Of a stretch of 64,000 bases of DNA, positions 11,256 to 22,034 are shown one piece after another. The translations under genes were made by a program, and so were the position numbers. The notes under the pieces were generated by a model. It saw only the letters and a list, made by a program, of their open reading frames with translations, searched no databases and was not told where the DNA came from. The stretch lies in the NCBI GenBank assembly GCA_033064195.1, contig JARBJD010000065.1, positions 239,602 to 303,601 of the forward strand, written 5' to 3'. This DNA is from Blattamonas nauphoetae. Lineage: Eukaryota; Preaxostyla; Oxymonadida. Within the stretch, counting starts at the first letter, position 1. Every line of letters begins with the position of its first letter.

Positions 11256-12191
11256 ATGAGGTGGACCGTTTTGGTCATTATTCTTGTCTATGTCTTGGAA
11301 GTGATCTTTGGACGTTTGATATTTTCGACTTTGAACTCATTTGAAGTTACCTACATCGTTCTTGTCTTGAATGGGGTATATCCACAGAATGTTCCATTTA
11401 AGCCTTGGCCAGTTCTATTAAATATACCATTGGTTCTAGTCCTCTTTGATCTCGATCTTTCCAAAAGGTATAATCTTCGCTCTGGTCGGAAATATGCACG
11501 AAAAGGTGTTTTCTTCTTTGATGTAACAAAATCCAGTCCTACATTCTGTTGGATTGTTTTGTGGTGGAGTTGGAGATGTAACTTTCAAAGTAATACCAAA
11601 TTCCAATTTTTGGTTCATATTTGGAGCTATATTCTTCCTTGGAGGGCACTTGTTCTATCTGATGTCGTACTGGCCCAGAAAGGGGTTTCAGTCCGTCCAA
11701 CAACTCCTAATCAATATTTTTCTGCTTTTAGTAGTCATTTTTGGGATTTTTTGTGTGGCATTCGACAATCTAGCTGGGGACACCTTCATGAAATTTGGAC
11801 TTTGGATATACCTAGCAATTGAAGGATCTATGGTTATTTTTCTTGCTACTCAACCCAAAGATCAGAATTACTGCAAGAATTGTCGACGTATTGGAATCGC
11901 TGGCTCAATTCTCTTCTTCTTTTCTGACGTGATCATCATCCTCAACCAGGGACGAAAGAAACGAATTCTGTTCACTGACCCTCTGGTGATGATCACGTAC
12001 TATTTGGGTATGTTCTTTCTTTCTCATTGATCCCGACAGGACAATCCTTACTCGCGTATGGGACGAGAGAAAGGACTTGCTTCGAAATGAAACAATCAAA
12101 GACACAGGAATATGTCAATTTTGGACAAGAATCAAACTCCAAGTATAAATCTCTTAACGACGACACAACTTCAGCAGATCATATTGTTTGA
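11256..12191 (+). CDS. TMEM86/YhhN-family multi-pass membrane protein
   Basis: Two introns, 11506-11536 (31 bp) and 12008-12039 (32 bp), give a 290-residue protein with an exact codon count. It has about eight hydrophobic helices. The family pattern is visible: KPWPVLLNIPLVLV, then GLFCGGVGDV, then FGAIFFLGGHLFYLMSY, matching the KPLPVL, SLxGDVxL and GHxxYxxAF signatures of YhhN/TMEM86 proteins. Animal TMEM86 members hydrolyse lysoplasmalogen; whether this one does cannot be told. The start is set at the first ATG in frame, just before the first helix (MRWTVLVIILVYVLEV), because an in-frame TGA lies upstream. The region about 11440-11505 fits the family less well, so a further small intron there is possible. 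Confidence 0.75.
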
Positions 12192-12236
12192 GTTTCTCAG
12201 TTTGAAAGAACAATCGGCTCAAGTAAGATATGACAC

Positions 12237-14699
12237 TCACACTCCCTCCATCCAAATCAAATCCTCTGGTGGATAGTAAGGAGTGCCTGTCGCTGGGGGT
12301 CCGTGAGAGAGACGGATCATCCCCACAACCAAACTGAGAAACGTCCAGAGAGAAGCAAAGCAGAGAACATAATAAAAGAAAGTCGCGAGGAAGCGCATGA
12401 AAGAGCCGTTCCTCTCGGGCTGCTGGTCTGGAGTTGAGGGGTGGGTAGGGATCTCTGTTGGATTCGACGTGGACTTCTGGAGTGGGGACGGCGGCTCAAT
12501 GTTCGGTGTGGGAGGCGGATTCACACCGACATTTCGTCGTTTTAAGGTCAGATCAGCTTGGTTTGATTCTGACTGGTCAGATGGGTTGATGGGCTCTGTC
12601 AATTGATGAACTGTGACTGGTGTCACTCTGTATCGGATGGGGCTTGGTCCCACATTCGCTGGTGGTGATTGTGCTGGTCTGTTCTGGTTGAATGTCTGGG
12701 GTTCAGGTGGAACGGCTTCTGAGAATCGCTTGACAGCAGCGAAGAAGCGGTCTGCTCCATAGTCTTCGATCTCGTGGGGATCACCAGACCAGGAATTCCT
12801 TCTTCTGCGTTCAGGGTCAGGCTTGATGTAAATTGGCTCCTCACGAGCGTTTTGGAGAAGTTCCAAGTATTCTGAATCGTCGACGATGTATCGTCTGTAC
12901 GCGGCGGAGAGAGATGGATTCCCGTTGGCAACACGAAGCATGGCTCTGAAGTTGAGGTTGTCGCGTCTCTTCTTCGGAGTTGAGTGAGGATTGGTTGCTA
13001 ATGTCTGAGTAGTGGGTTCCGAGTGAACACGTGACCGAGTGGGAGTGGTTGGGTCGACTGATGGGTTTGATGGTGTTGTGCCGCTTGCTGAATAGAGATA
13101 TGGGTGATGTGGTTGATTCCGGAGCTGAATGTGGAACGGCGGGAATGACGGTTCCATCATCCGAAATGAGTGGAAGGTGGACCTCGACGACGGGCGACTG
13201 TCTAGTTCGTTGTGAGGTGTTGTCCGATTGGACCATTGCGAGACTGGCCGTGAGATACTCTGCCCAGAAAGCGCTCCTGCGTGGAAGGCCATTGGATGAT
13301 CGTATGATGGTGAGTACCGACTGGTGGTGGAAGGAGAGTGGGGGGTGTATGGCTGAGAGAGTGGGGTGGAGCCGGCACGAGTGTTTGAATAGAGCGACGA
13401 GATGAAGCGTTGAGTCTGATCGCCGAAATAGTTGTCAGTGTGTGACGCGAAGATTGGCAACTCGAACTGAAAGAGAGGTGTGGCAGACATGTGAGAGTGG
13501 GGAGTGAGGAGAGTGCTTGTTCTTGATGACTGTGTCCCGCGGTATGGCGACCATTCAAGCTCCGTCATTCTGGCAAGCTGCTCCGGTGTTGACTCTCGAA
13601 CCAGTGGAGGTGTGGCTGTGTCTGTACGAATGCGGAAAGGAGGGGTATCGTCAAAGCTCGGAGGATGGTCGTTGGTCGGAGCTTCAGCTGGGGTTGATGT
13701 GAACGAAAACAGTTGATCAACAATTTTGATAAGAAGGCCAACTGCAGTGAAGATCAGGCCGATAACGAAAGGTGTAGTTAAAGTAAAGTGTTCTAGGGCG
13801 AATGGATTGCCTGGAAATGGAAACGAAAATGTTAGTACGATGAAGAAAGAGATGAGTGTGGAGACATGTTTGAGTGGCTGGTTGCGATGGAAATGGGTCT
13901 CGTTGAATGATATTGGCAAAGAAAGGAGATAGATAATGACAACAAAACACATTGTGGAGAGACTTTTGTTGGGAATAATGTTTTCTGATGTGAGAGTGAG
14001 AATATTAATGAATCCTGACTTGTCCAAACATATAGCCATGAAAGCCGCCAACACCCAAATCATCATGGAGGCTAAACCTCGTAATGAACGTGATTCAATT
14101 GGATTTTTGACAATTTTAAAAGGTGTCTGGGCAGTCGGGACGAGAGTTTGATTTGCCGTCGGGATTGGATTGTAATGATGTTTTTTCTTGAAACTGGCAA
14201 TTTTCAGTTCAAAGATGGAAATCAGAATATCCAGGAAGACAGGGGAGAAGAGGAGGTGGACAGTATTTGAGGTGAACTCCGAAGAATTGAATGCTACAGC
14301 TGTGCCCACCATTACGATCAGAGATGCTGAATCAGACAAAACTGAAGTAGGTTCTTGGTTGTCAAATTGAATGAAGAGAGAAGTTCCCATTGAGAACATC
14401 AAGGAGACAAGGAAAGTGGTCAATGGTGAGACAGCTCCAAGTGCCCATGTGTGGAGATAAAATGAGGCAAAATGGAGGACCACATACATGCACAGAAGAA
14501 AGTAGTTGAAGTGAGATGGCACAAAGTCTTGGAAGAAGATACTATCCTTCCGATTGAACAAAAATGATCCCACAAAATATCCGGAGGCGATGATGATGAC
14601 GGCGAGCGGTGCTGAGACCCCAGAAAGAAGGGAAGTGTGAAGGAATAACGAAAGAAATGGTGGTGTGATCGAAAGGATGAATGGAAAAATTGCAGGCAT
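12237..14699 (-). CDS. Multi-pass membrane protein, drug/metabolite-transporter-like N-half with long Ser/Pro-rich loop
   Basis: A single 820-residue frame. The first 340 residues contain about ten hydrophobic helices (for example FYLHTWALGAVSPLTTFLVS), in a pattern like DMT/EamA-type or nucleotide-sugar transporters. A hydrophilic Ser/Thr/Pro-rich stretch of some 400 residues follows (about 350-770), with no recognisable domain and many possible phosphorylation sites. One last hydrophobic helix lies near the C-terminus (FATFFYYVLCFASLWTFLSL region). Family membership rests on topology only and I see no diagnostic substrate motif. It ends 45 bp from the end of the convergent TMEM86-like gene. 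Confidence 0.55.
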   Translation of the reverse strand: MPAIFPFILSITPPFLSLFLHTSLLSGVSAPLAVIIIASGYFVGSFLFNRKDSIFFQDFVPSHFNYFLLCMYVVLHFASFYLHTWALGAVSPLTTFLVSLMFSMGTSLFIQFDNQEPTSVLSDSASLIVMVGTAVAFNSSEFTSNTVHLLFSPVFLDILISIFELKIASFKKKHHYNPIPTANQTLVPTAQTPFKIVKNPIESRSLRGLASMMIWVLAAFMAICLDKSGFINILTLTSENIIPNKSLSTMCFVVIIYLLSLPISFNETHFHRNQPLKHVSTLISFFIVLTFSFPFPGNPFALEHFTLTTPFVIGLIFTAVGLLIKIVDQLFSFTSTPAEAPTNDHPPSFDDTPPFRIRTDTATPPLVRESTPEQLARMTELEWSPYRGTQSSRTSTLLTPHSHMSATPLFQFELPIFASHTDNYFGDQTQRFISSLYSNTRAGSTPLSQPYTPHSPSTTSRYSPSYDHPMAFHAGALSGQSISRPVSQWSNRTTPHNELDSRPSSRSTFHSFRMMEPSFPPFHIQLRNQPHHPYLYSASGTTPSNPSVDPTTPTRSRVHSEPTTQTLATNPHSTPKKRRDNLNFRAMLRVANGNPSLSAAYRRYIVDDSEYLELLQNAREEPIYIKPDPERRRRNSWSGDPHEIEDYGADRFFAAVKRFSEAVPPEPQTFNQNRPAQSPPANVGPSPIRYRVTPVTVHQLTEPINPSDQSESNQADLTLKRRNVGVNPPPTPNIEPPSPLQKSTSNPTEIPTHPSTPDQQPERNGSFMRFLATFFYYVLCFASLWTFLSLVVGMIRLSHGPPATGTPYYPPEDLIWMEGV

Positions 14700-14814
14700 G
14701 GTGACATGCCCATTGAAATCATTTTCAGGTTTCGATTCGATTGGAGGAACATCAAACAGGAAAAATATTATTAAAATTCAAACAAAAATTCTTCTAAAAA
14801 ATGAATTGAAGTGT

Positions 14815-17800
14815 TCAATCATTGCCTAGTTGAGTATATAGATGGTGAACGATCGAATTTTCTGCAAGTTGCTTGGTGTCTACACCGAGATCGATCGTTT
14901 GTTCTTCCATTTGCTCAACTGTAGCTAAAAGTTTCCTGTAATGAGCATCCCATTGTTCCGTGCATTTCTGAAATGCTTGGCTTGCAGCGAAGGCTGTCTC
15001 TGGCTGGTTTGCAGCATCATCGAAGAATCGAACGGTTTTGAAGATGATTTTAAAAAGGGAATGAAAATGAGGAAGGAGAGCGGAAGCGAGGAGATGGGAG
15101 AGTTGGGAAAGAAGGCGTTGGTGAGCGATGATTAACTCATCAAGGTTGGAAGACTATGAAGAGAACAAAAGGTGAGTTGAACGATGAACGAACAAACCTT
15201 CAGCATTGCCCGCTTAAACACGTCAAGCACAGTTGAAACAGCCATTCCCACAGCAGCCATGCAAGTGTTGACGAACTGCACAATCTTGAAACGCGTCAAG
15301 TAGAGAAACATTGGTGATCTGTCCCTTCGGAGACGAGAATTGAAGAGCGAGCGTTGGTTTTGTAGAGCTGGAGAGGTGAGAAGAGATGAAAGACGGCTGA
15401 GGGTGAACAAAAGATGGTTGATGGCGGTGTAGACTTCGATGGAAGATTGCGAGAAGAAAATGGTCAGAGGATGGTTGTCCGGGATTGCCAGCCACAGAGA
15501 GATGGAAAGGCGGGTGTCCAGCACGCACACCATCCGAAGCCAGTCTGTCTTGAAACGGGTGGATTCTTCTTCTTGTTCTTTGAGGGTATCTTCCAAGAGA
15601 TTGCGGAGGACCACATTTGGAAGGCTTTGGTCGATTTGAAGTTCTTCCTTTTCTTGTTCTCTGATTGAGCCGACTCCCATTTCGAGCTCGAACAATCTCC
15701 TCAAAATCACAGAAATTCGGTCCATTTCCATCACATGCACGACCTGTTCCCCTTCTCTCCCTGCTCCATCCTCGGGACGTGAAGAGAGGAGAATATCACT
15801 AATTCCAGATGCATACATCTTCGTCACCCACATTTCAGCAAACGAGGAGAGAAAGGTTCCGTCCAGTCCCAGCAGATGAGTTGTGATTGTGTGGAATGTT
15901 TCAAGAAGAGAGTGTTGGCGAATGAATAAGGAGAGGGCTTGGCGAGAAAGAATGCTGTAGCTTCGTTTCGACAGGAGGTCGGCGATTGGAGAGATGATGG
16001 TTGCGGTTTTCACTCGTTCTTCCATTCCCCCACACACACATTCCCACGCACCCCGACTCATCGGCTTCGTGGAATCATCCTTCAGGAAAGGGTTTTGGAG
16101 TGAAACAGGTTCATTGGCATCCAGTGGTGGGGCGTCAAAGGTGACGAAAAGCTCAGCCGGATCTTTCTCCAAAGTGATGCTCTGTGGTGTTGACTCTCTC
16201 TCAATGGGTGTGTCTGATTCGACTGTTTCTTGGTTCGGATGTTGATCTTCAACGAATGGATCATCATCTCTCATCATTAGAGAGTCTCCTTCTGGTTGGA
16301 CAGGGATGAATCGGGATGTTGACTGGAGAAGAGGGGAGTCGACTTCTGGAGGATGGTGGAGACGAGAGAATGGTGTGTGAGAAGAGATGTCTGGAGAGAG
16401 AACAACTGATGACACTTCACTTGCGACTGAATTGACATCTGTTTCATCATTTTTCTGTTCTTCAGTTTCGTCTTTCAACATTGTCTCGGGTCTGGGGGCC
16501 ATTCGACCCATGGCGATTTTCATCTGTTCCACCTTTTCCTTCCAATCTTCTTCGGTCAGCCAAAACGCCCATTCATCGTGCAATTCATCGTCGCCCTCAA
16601 GGAAGACTCCTCTGATCCTTTTGATCTGTTCATCTCTCCTCGATTTGACTTGCATCCGCTCGTACAATAATTGATTCGGTCCATCACTCTCGTTCTCTGT
16701 CCATCCTCGTCGCCTCCTCTGCCACTTCAACATTCGATCCTTCCGTTCCAGCTCCGAAAACTGAGCGGCGAAGATGTCCAACATCGTCCTGACTTGTGTC
16801 ATCCCAGCTGTCTCCGAGATGTTTTTCCGGAGTTCGGCAAGAGTCTGTGAGTTAACATCACCCTTCGCAAGCATTTCTTGAAGAGCGATGATCTGTTGTT
16901 GTTGCGTTGAGTACGCTTGGTTCTGTTCAGAATTTGTTCTTTCTATTTCCTTAAGTTTTTCGAGTTGAGCATTCTTTTCACGGATTTGCTGTTGCAGGTC
17001 CGATCGATATGTTTCTCTTTCTTTTTTCAGATTTGATTGAATCTCCTCTTCACGCTTTTTGTCCGATTGTATCTCTTCTTCGACTTGCTGACGGCTTTGT
17101 TTGGCCCGTTCGACCTTCTCAAAGCTTAGTTTGTTGAATTGTGCGAGTTCGTTCTTCCAAAATGTATCAACGTCAAGAAGGACTTCACTTTTGTCCAATT
17201 CTTGCTCATCAACCGGAACAATTTGAAGTAAATCTGGTTTTATCGTTTCCACTATTGTCGTCACAGGTGGTGGTTCATCAACTAGCATTGTTGGAGCTTC
17301 GTCGATGGGGTCCTCTGAAGATAAAGTTAATTTTGATGGTTCGGTCGTTTGAGTCGTCGGCCGTTTGTCATCCTTTGCCTTGTGCCTTTCGTTCCATTCT
17401 TTCTCCCTTTTCTTCATCCTCCAAAATGGATGCATTTCGTCCTCATGAATCTCAGGAGGGACATAATCCATTGGAAGAGATTGACTGTAATACCCTGTAG
17501 GCCGCTCACTTGTCTTCCTGCCTGAGGTAAAGAGGGCTGGATCCCACTTCACGATCTTTTGATTTTTTGTTTCGTACTCTTTTCTCAAACGTATCCATTC
17601 TCCACTCCGAACAATCCGATGGATGACACTGTCTGTTGGAACTGTATGTGAAGTGTCTAGGTTGAGGAGGAAGGCGGGAATTTTGGATTGATCAATATGA
17701 ATTTTGAAGAGTGAATCGATTGGATCGCTCGTAACTTCTTCCTCCTGAACTTCATGATCTGACTGTTCATCTCGTTCCATAAATCTTTCTAGACGAGCAC

Positions 17801-18739
17801 GCTTTCTGGCTTTCTGCTCCTTTTTCCTCTGCTTTTTGCGTTCTTTGCGTCCCAACGGATCGAGTGAAGAATCACGGATGTCACTGACAATAAAAAGCTC
17901 TTTAAACGGGTCACAAATCACTCCATCCGACATCCAAATCTTCAGCATTTTGAGGTAAGATTGATAACATTCGTTCCACACAGATGTGATAAATGGCTGT
18001 GTTTGTTTATCACAGAGTTGGGCCGAGTCGTGGAGATAACTTAGGAGATCAGGTCCAATAGGAAACCCTACAAAACCAGAGTTTACATATGATGAGAGGT
18101 TTTCTGTCGTTGTTTCATCGGCTGTAAGTCCATTAAGTCGGCAGATGGATGCCAATGTTGATATGAAAGGTTGAGGGAGTTTTGAAAATGTGAGCAAAGC
18201 TGCTGGAGAGATTGTTGTTGTTTGGATAGAATAATCGAATGTCAATGTGTCATTTCCTTCGGATTTTGGTGATATGATTGACAATATGTACTTCGTGTAA
18301 AAACGGACAAATTGCATGATGCACGAACAAAATGTTGATAAAATTGTCCCTCTATCATTTTTGCCATTGGTAAAATAGTCGGCGAAGACTGATAGTCTTC
18401 TGAGAAGGATTCCATTCTCTGAGATTCGAACTGCGAAAGAGGAGAGAGAGATTGCGAGATAAATATGAATAAATTGACAAAAACTTGTTGAAAAGTCAAA
18501 GAATACGGAAGTGAATAAGAGAAATGAGCAAATAGAATTTGAATTTACGCGATACTGAGAAAGTTTATCTGCCCAATTGAAAGACGTGACTTCCCTCCAT
18601 GCAATAAGGGTACATTGGTGATGTGCATGAATTGTGTGACTCTATCATAGGAGTGATATGCAGTTGGAATGCCAAGAAGTGTGTGTATGCATTCCCTTCG
18701 AAACTGTGGTGTATTCATGAAAAAAGTTACGGATATCAT
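14815..18739 (-). CDS. Gamma-tubulin complex component, GCP5/GCP6-like
   Basis: Three exons (18739-18556, 18430-15198, 15153-14815) with introns of 125 and 44 bp give an exact 1,251-residue product. The N-terminal grip domain shows LLGIPTAYHSYD, then LSVFADYF and the classic MLKIWMSDGVICDPFKELFI. The C-terminal domain shows THLLGLDGTFLSSFAEMW, then HPLTIFFSQSSIEVYTAIN, and after the last intron NLDELIIAHQRLL. These are grip1/grip2 landmarks of proteins that build the gamma-tubulin ring complex and nucleate microtubules. A charged, coiled-coil insert of about 500 residues separates the two halves, which favours GCP6 (or GCP5) over GCP2-4. The start is the least certain part: 18739 is preferred, but an in-frame ATG lies at 18763. 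Confidence 0.8.
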
Positions 18740-18864
18740 GATCCTGGAATGAAAAAGGTGCAAGCGGAGAAAATAATGAGGTGAAAAGAAGAAAGAGTGG
18801 AGTTAGATATCAATCAATCATTATCTAACGAAAATTAAGATGGATCGCAAAGCGAAAGAAAAAA

Positions 18865-21840
18865 TCAATCAACAATTCCTAAATCCAATTCTTTATCTGT
18901 CTTAATTGACTGGTAATCTGTTCTACATTTCAAGTGAGTCATGATTAATGCTTTGCTGATTCCAGACTCTTCGGTTCCCTCGATAAATGACTTGAGACTC
19001 TTCTTGTCGATTGAGAAAATCGCGCAGATTCGACGAAGCTTATCCAGCTGCTCAGAAACCGCCTCGTTGTGCAACTTCTCGAAGAAGATGAGATACTCAG
19101 AGATGTCACGTGCAACACGAAGACCTCCCTGGATGGTAATCTTCTGTTCGAGCAAGTTCTCGTCAACGAGGTCACAGACTTTCAACGCAATGGCTACAAA
19201 CACTTGACTAACGTTCTCGCCAGTGATGAACTGTGAGATCCGAGTGTACTGTGTCCTGATCCACGATATTCCGGCCTGGCAGGCGTCTGTTGGGATGTCA
19301 TCGAGCGGAGGACCTCGCGCAAGGAATGCTGATTCCCGATCTTCAGAGGCATCAATCATGTAATCGTTCTTTTTCCGAGCTTGGGTTGTGCGGGCAGTGA
19401 AAGTGGAGAGAGTGACGTTGATGAATTGGGTGAGGTCTTTCTGGATGTCCTTCTCGATGAGAATCAGCTGGCTTCGGAGATGTTTCTTCAGTGCTCGATG
19501 GTCGTTCGGTTGGTGTTGGACGAGAATGGTGATCCGGTGGTTCCACACCATCTTCAGCATTTCGATGATTTGGATGATGTTGGGTACATATCGGAACTGT
19601 TGCGCGGCGAGGATTCTCTCGTCGATCATCTGCTGACGAATTGCTTCTTCGTCTTTCTCCTTTTTTGACCGGTTGAACACGTTGGCTTTTGCAGCCTCCT
19701 CTGTCGGTCGATCGATCTTTTCGAGTTCCGAACGAGTGAATTTGATCGAGTCGTCGCAGGACAGCACACACCACGCGATGGCAATTTCAAAAAAGACCTT
19801 CAGATTCTCCATCCTCTTCTGCCGGAAACACAAAACGGAGCAGCGAGAGATACAATCTTGCAAGATGTCCAAGCAGTGGGCGAAGAGAGTGGGGGGAACT
19901 GTAGTTGGGGACATCTCCATTGCTTCGTCGTAGAAGTTGAATTGCGACAAGTCCTCAAAAATGCTTGTGGGTGTGGCGGAGTCTGGGAGACTGTCCATAT
20001 CGTCGTCGCTTCGTTCGCTGTTCTCATCGTCGTAATCCACTTCTGTTGCTTTAAGTCCACTTCGACCTCGAAGCTGGGCCTTTCCCTCTTTCGCTTCGTT
20101 CAGTGTGCGGGGAGTGCTTGGAGAGGGGGTGTGTAGCGCATCGTATCCTCCATCTTTGTACGTTCGGGAACTGCGCGGTGTGTTGTTAGTTGTCCGAGCA
20201 CCACGAATCGAATCCACTCGATCAGGACCTCCCATTGACGCCATCGACATCGGAGTCTGTGGAGTGAAGTGTCCCGGAATGGTGGGAGTGGGTGCTTGGC
20301 TTGGCATGAGGCTGGAAGAGAGATTAACTGTTGTTGAGATCATTTGTGGGATGCTTGTGCCTGAATGAACAGCTTCCGTGTCTACGAGAACAGGGTGTTG
20401 TTTGGCTGTCCCAAGGCTTTCAATAAACTTTGGTTTGAAGAATGGGAAACGAGAACTGGAGCCGTTGTAGATGACCTCGTTGATTTGAGGGTAGCTTTCG
20501 CAAATGAAATATGCTGGGCGGTTTAAAATCCTCGCAAAGTATTTGTTGAATGCATTGGCTTCCTGTTGAGGATAGTTTTCTCGATAGTTGGCAAATGTAG
20601 GTTCGATTAGTGAACTTGGGTCCAGAGCGTTGATTTTTTCACAAAGAATGGTCAAAAGACCTGTAGTTCCAGTGTAGATGTGATAGAGTCCATTCACCCA
20701 GAGGAACGGAGAGGCACATCGATAGCTACTGAACTTCTCTCGTTTCTGATTATCAGCGGCTGCCATGAGTTTTGATGCTTCGATATAATAAGTCTCGACA
20801 AATGAATCATTGAATTCTGCCAGAATTCGTTGGAGAAGAGCTTTGAAGACGTCGTTGGCGAAATCTGGGAAGGCCCCTTTTATAAGTTCGATCTGCTTTT
20901 CAAAGAAATCTTCGATGTATGCAAAGGCGTTCTCAAGTTGTTCACGGATTGAATTTTCGTCTGCAGCTTTCTTCGCATATCCTTCAAGACTCGTTCGAGC
21001 AAAATGAGTTATTCGATGAGAGACGAATCTGGTAATTGTGTCCTCTGTTGGTACGCCAATTTCGGTGATTACACTTACAAGATCACGGACATCAGGTGCA
21101 TTTGCGAGATCGAGTGTTGGAAGGAGCTGGCCGAACAGATGTTCTCTGACGGTATTGAACATGTCCTCGATATTTGATTTTGCTGTTTGAACTGTGTCGG
21201 CTGAAAAGCGCTGTGATATCCTGTGAATATGTCTGAGCATTGAAGCGTTTTCATGGATGTTTTGTGGAAGGAATACATCAGGGTGATTGATTGTTGGATC
21301 AGGTGAATTGAACTGAAGGAAGAACTCGCCAATCTGAAGTGCCTCTTTTGCAGCAATGCTTTCGAGATGCAAACGTTCAAGACGATCAGCTCTTCTAGTT
21401 GTGTTTTCAGCGGAGAGATTGATTGTTGCGATCATTCGTTTCGTCTCGGATTGAAGACGCTCAATATTTTCGAGTGCAGGACCACTTTCACTCGAGTATT
21501 CAGTAGCAAGTTGGTCACATTTCACTGCGCATTCATCGATCTCTTTGGCAAGGTCGTTTCTGATGGTTGTGATTTCATGGATCATGTTTTCCACTTGTGT
21601 AATAATGACATCTGGCTTAATAAGAACAACAGTGTCTGAAGGATCGCATCCAGTTCGTTGGGCAGCGTCTCGAACATCATTCACCCCTTGTTTATCTTCA
21701 GAGAGATATTCTCCTCCTGTGATTCGAACAGTGTCCACAGCATCAATTGCCGAAAGTTGCTCATCGACAAACACAATAGGATCGAAGTACGGATTGAGAA
21801 AGTCATCGAGAGAGATCGACAAGTCTGTTCCGAAAGACAT
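18865..21840 (-). CDS. Exocyst complex subunit Sec10 (EXOC5)-like
   Basis: A single 991-residue frame. The N-terminal region is helical and contains ENTTRRADRLERLHLESI followed by AKEALQIGEFFLQF, matching the Sec10 stretch just before its EFL motif. The C-terminal region has a DACQAGISWIRTQY-like segment, then ITGENVSQVFVAIALKVC, IQGGLRVARDISEYLIFF and EQLDKLRRICAIFSID. This follows the order of the Sec10 C-terminal bundle (Cys-containing helix, GxN, GG..Dl.eY, final L+.i..). Sec10 is one of eight exocyst subunits tethering secretory vesicles to the plasma membrane. A Ser/Pro-rich insert lies in the middle (about residues 500-620). It is head-to-head with CK2 alpha, with 194 bp between start codons. 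Confidence 0.75.
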   Translation of the reverse strand: MSFGTDLSISLDDFLNPYFDPIVFVDEQLSAIDAVDTVRITGGEYLSEDKQGVNDVRDAAQRTGCDPSDTVVLIKPDVIITQVENMIHEITTIRNDLAKEIDECAVKCDQLATEYSSESGPALENIERLQSETKRMIATINLSAENTTRRADRLERLHLESIAAKEALQIGEFFLQFNSPDPTINHPDVFLPQNIHENASMLRHIHRISQRFSADTVQTAKSNIEDMFNTVREHLFGQLLPTLDLANAPDVRDLVSVITEIGVPTEDTITRFVSHRITHFARTSLEGYAKKAADENSIREQLENAFAYIEDFFEKQIELIKGAFPDFANDVFKALLQRILAEFNDSFVETYYIEASKLMAAADNQKREKFSSYRCASPFLWVNGLYHIYTGTTGLLTILCEKINALDPSSLIEPTFANYRENYPQQEANAFNKYFARILNRPAYFICESYPQINEVIYNGSSSRFPFFKPKFIESLGTAKQHPVLVDTEAVHSGTSIPQMISTTVNLSSSLMPSQAPTPTIPGHFTPQTPMSMASMGGPDRVDSIRGARTTNNTPRSSRTYKDGGYDALHTPSPSTPRTLNEAKEGKAQLRGRSGLKATEVDYDDENSERSDDDMDSLPDSATPTSIFEDLSQFNFYDEAMEMSPTTVPPTLFAHCLDILQDCISRCSVLCFRQKRMENLKVFFEIAIAWCVLSCDDSIKFTRSELEKIDRPTEEAAKANVFNRSKKEKDEEAIRQQMIDERILAAQQFRYVPNIIQIIEMLKMVWNHRITILVQHQPNDHRALKKHLRSQLILIEKDIQKDLTQFINVTLSTFTARTTQARKKNDYMIDASEDRESAFLARGPPLDDIPTDACQAGISWIRTQYTRISQFITGENVSQVFVAIALKVCDLVDENLLEQKITIQGGLRVARDISEYLIFFEKLHNEAVSEQLDKLRRICAIFSIDKKSLKSFIEGTEESGISKALIMTHLKCRTDYQSIKTDKELDLGIVD

Positions 21841-22034
21841 GTTGAGGTGAGTGGGATGATCAATTTCGATCGAACCATGAAAAAAGACACTGGATCACGA
21901 TCCTCTTCGATTCAACCAATATTCAAACTGAAAGCATTTGAAGAGACGTGTGGCTCAGCAGATACTAAGACAATCTCGTTTTTATCCCCTCAATAGTGAA
22001 TCAAGCCTACGATCCGACCAATAACTTCGTGTCA
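21841..22034. promoter_or_regulatory. Divergent promoter spacer between Sec10-like and CK2 alpha genes
   Basis: The 194-bp spacer separates two start codons facing away from each other. On the plus strand it contains a 39-codon reading frame from 21880 to 21996 that ends before the CK2 ATG. This could act as an upstream reading frame if transcription starts that far out. No TATA box or repeated operator stands out. Confidence 0.35.
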
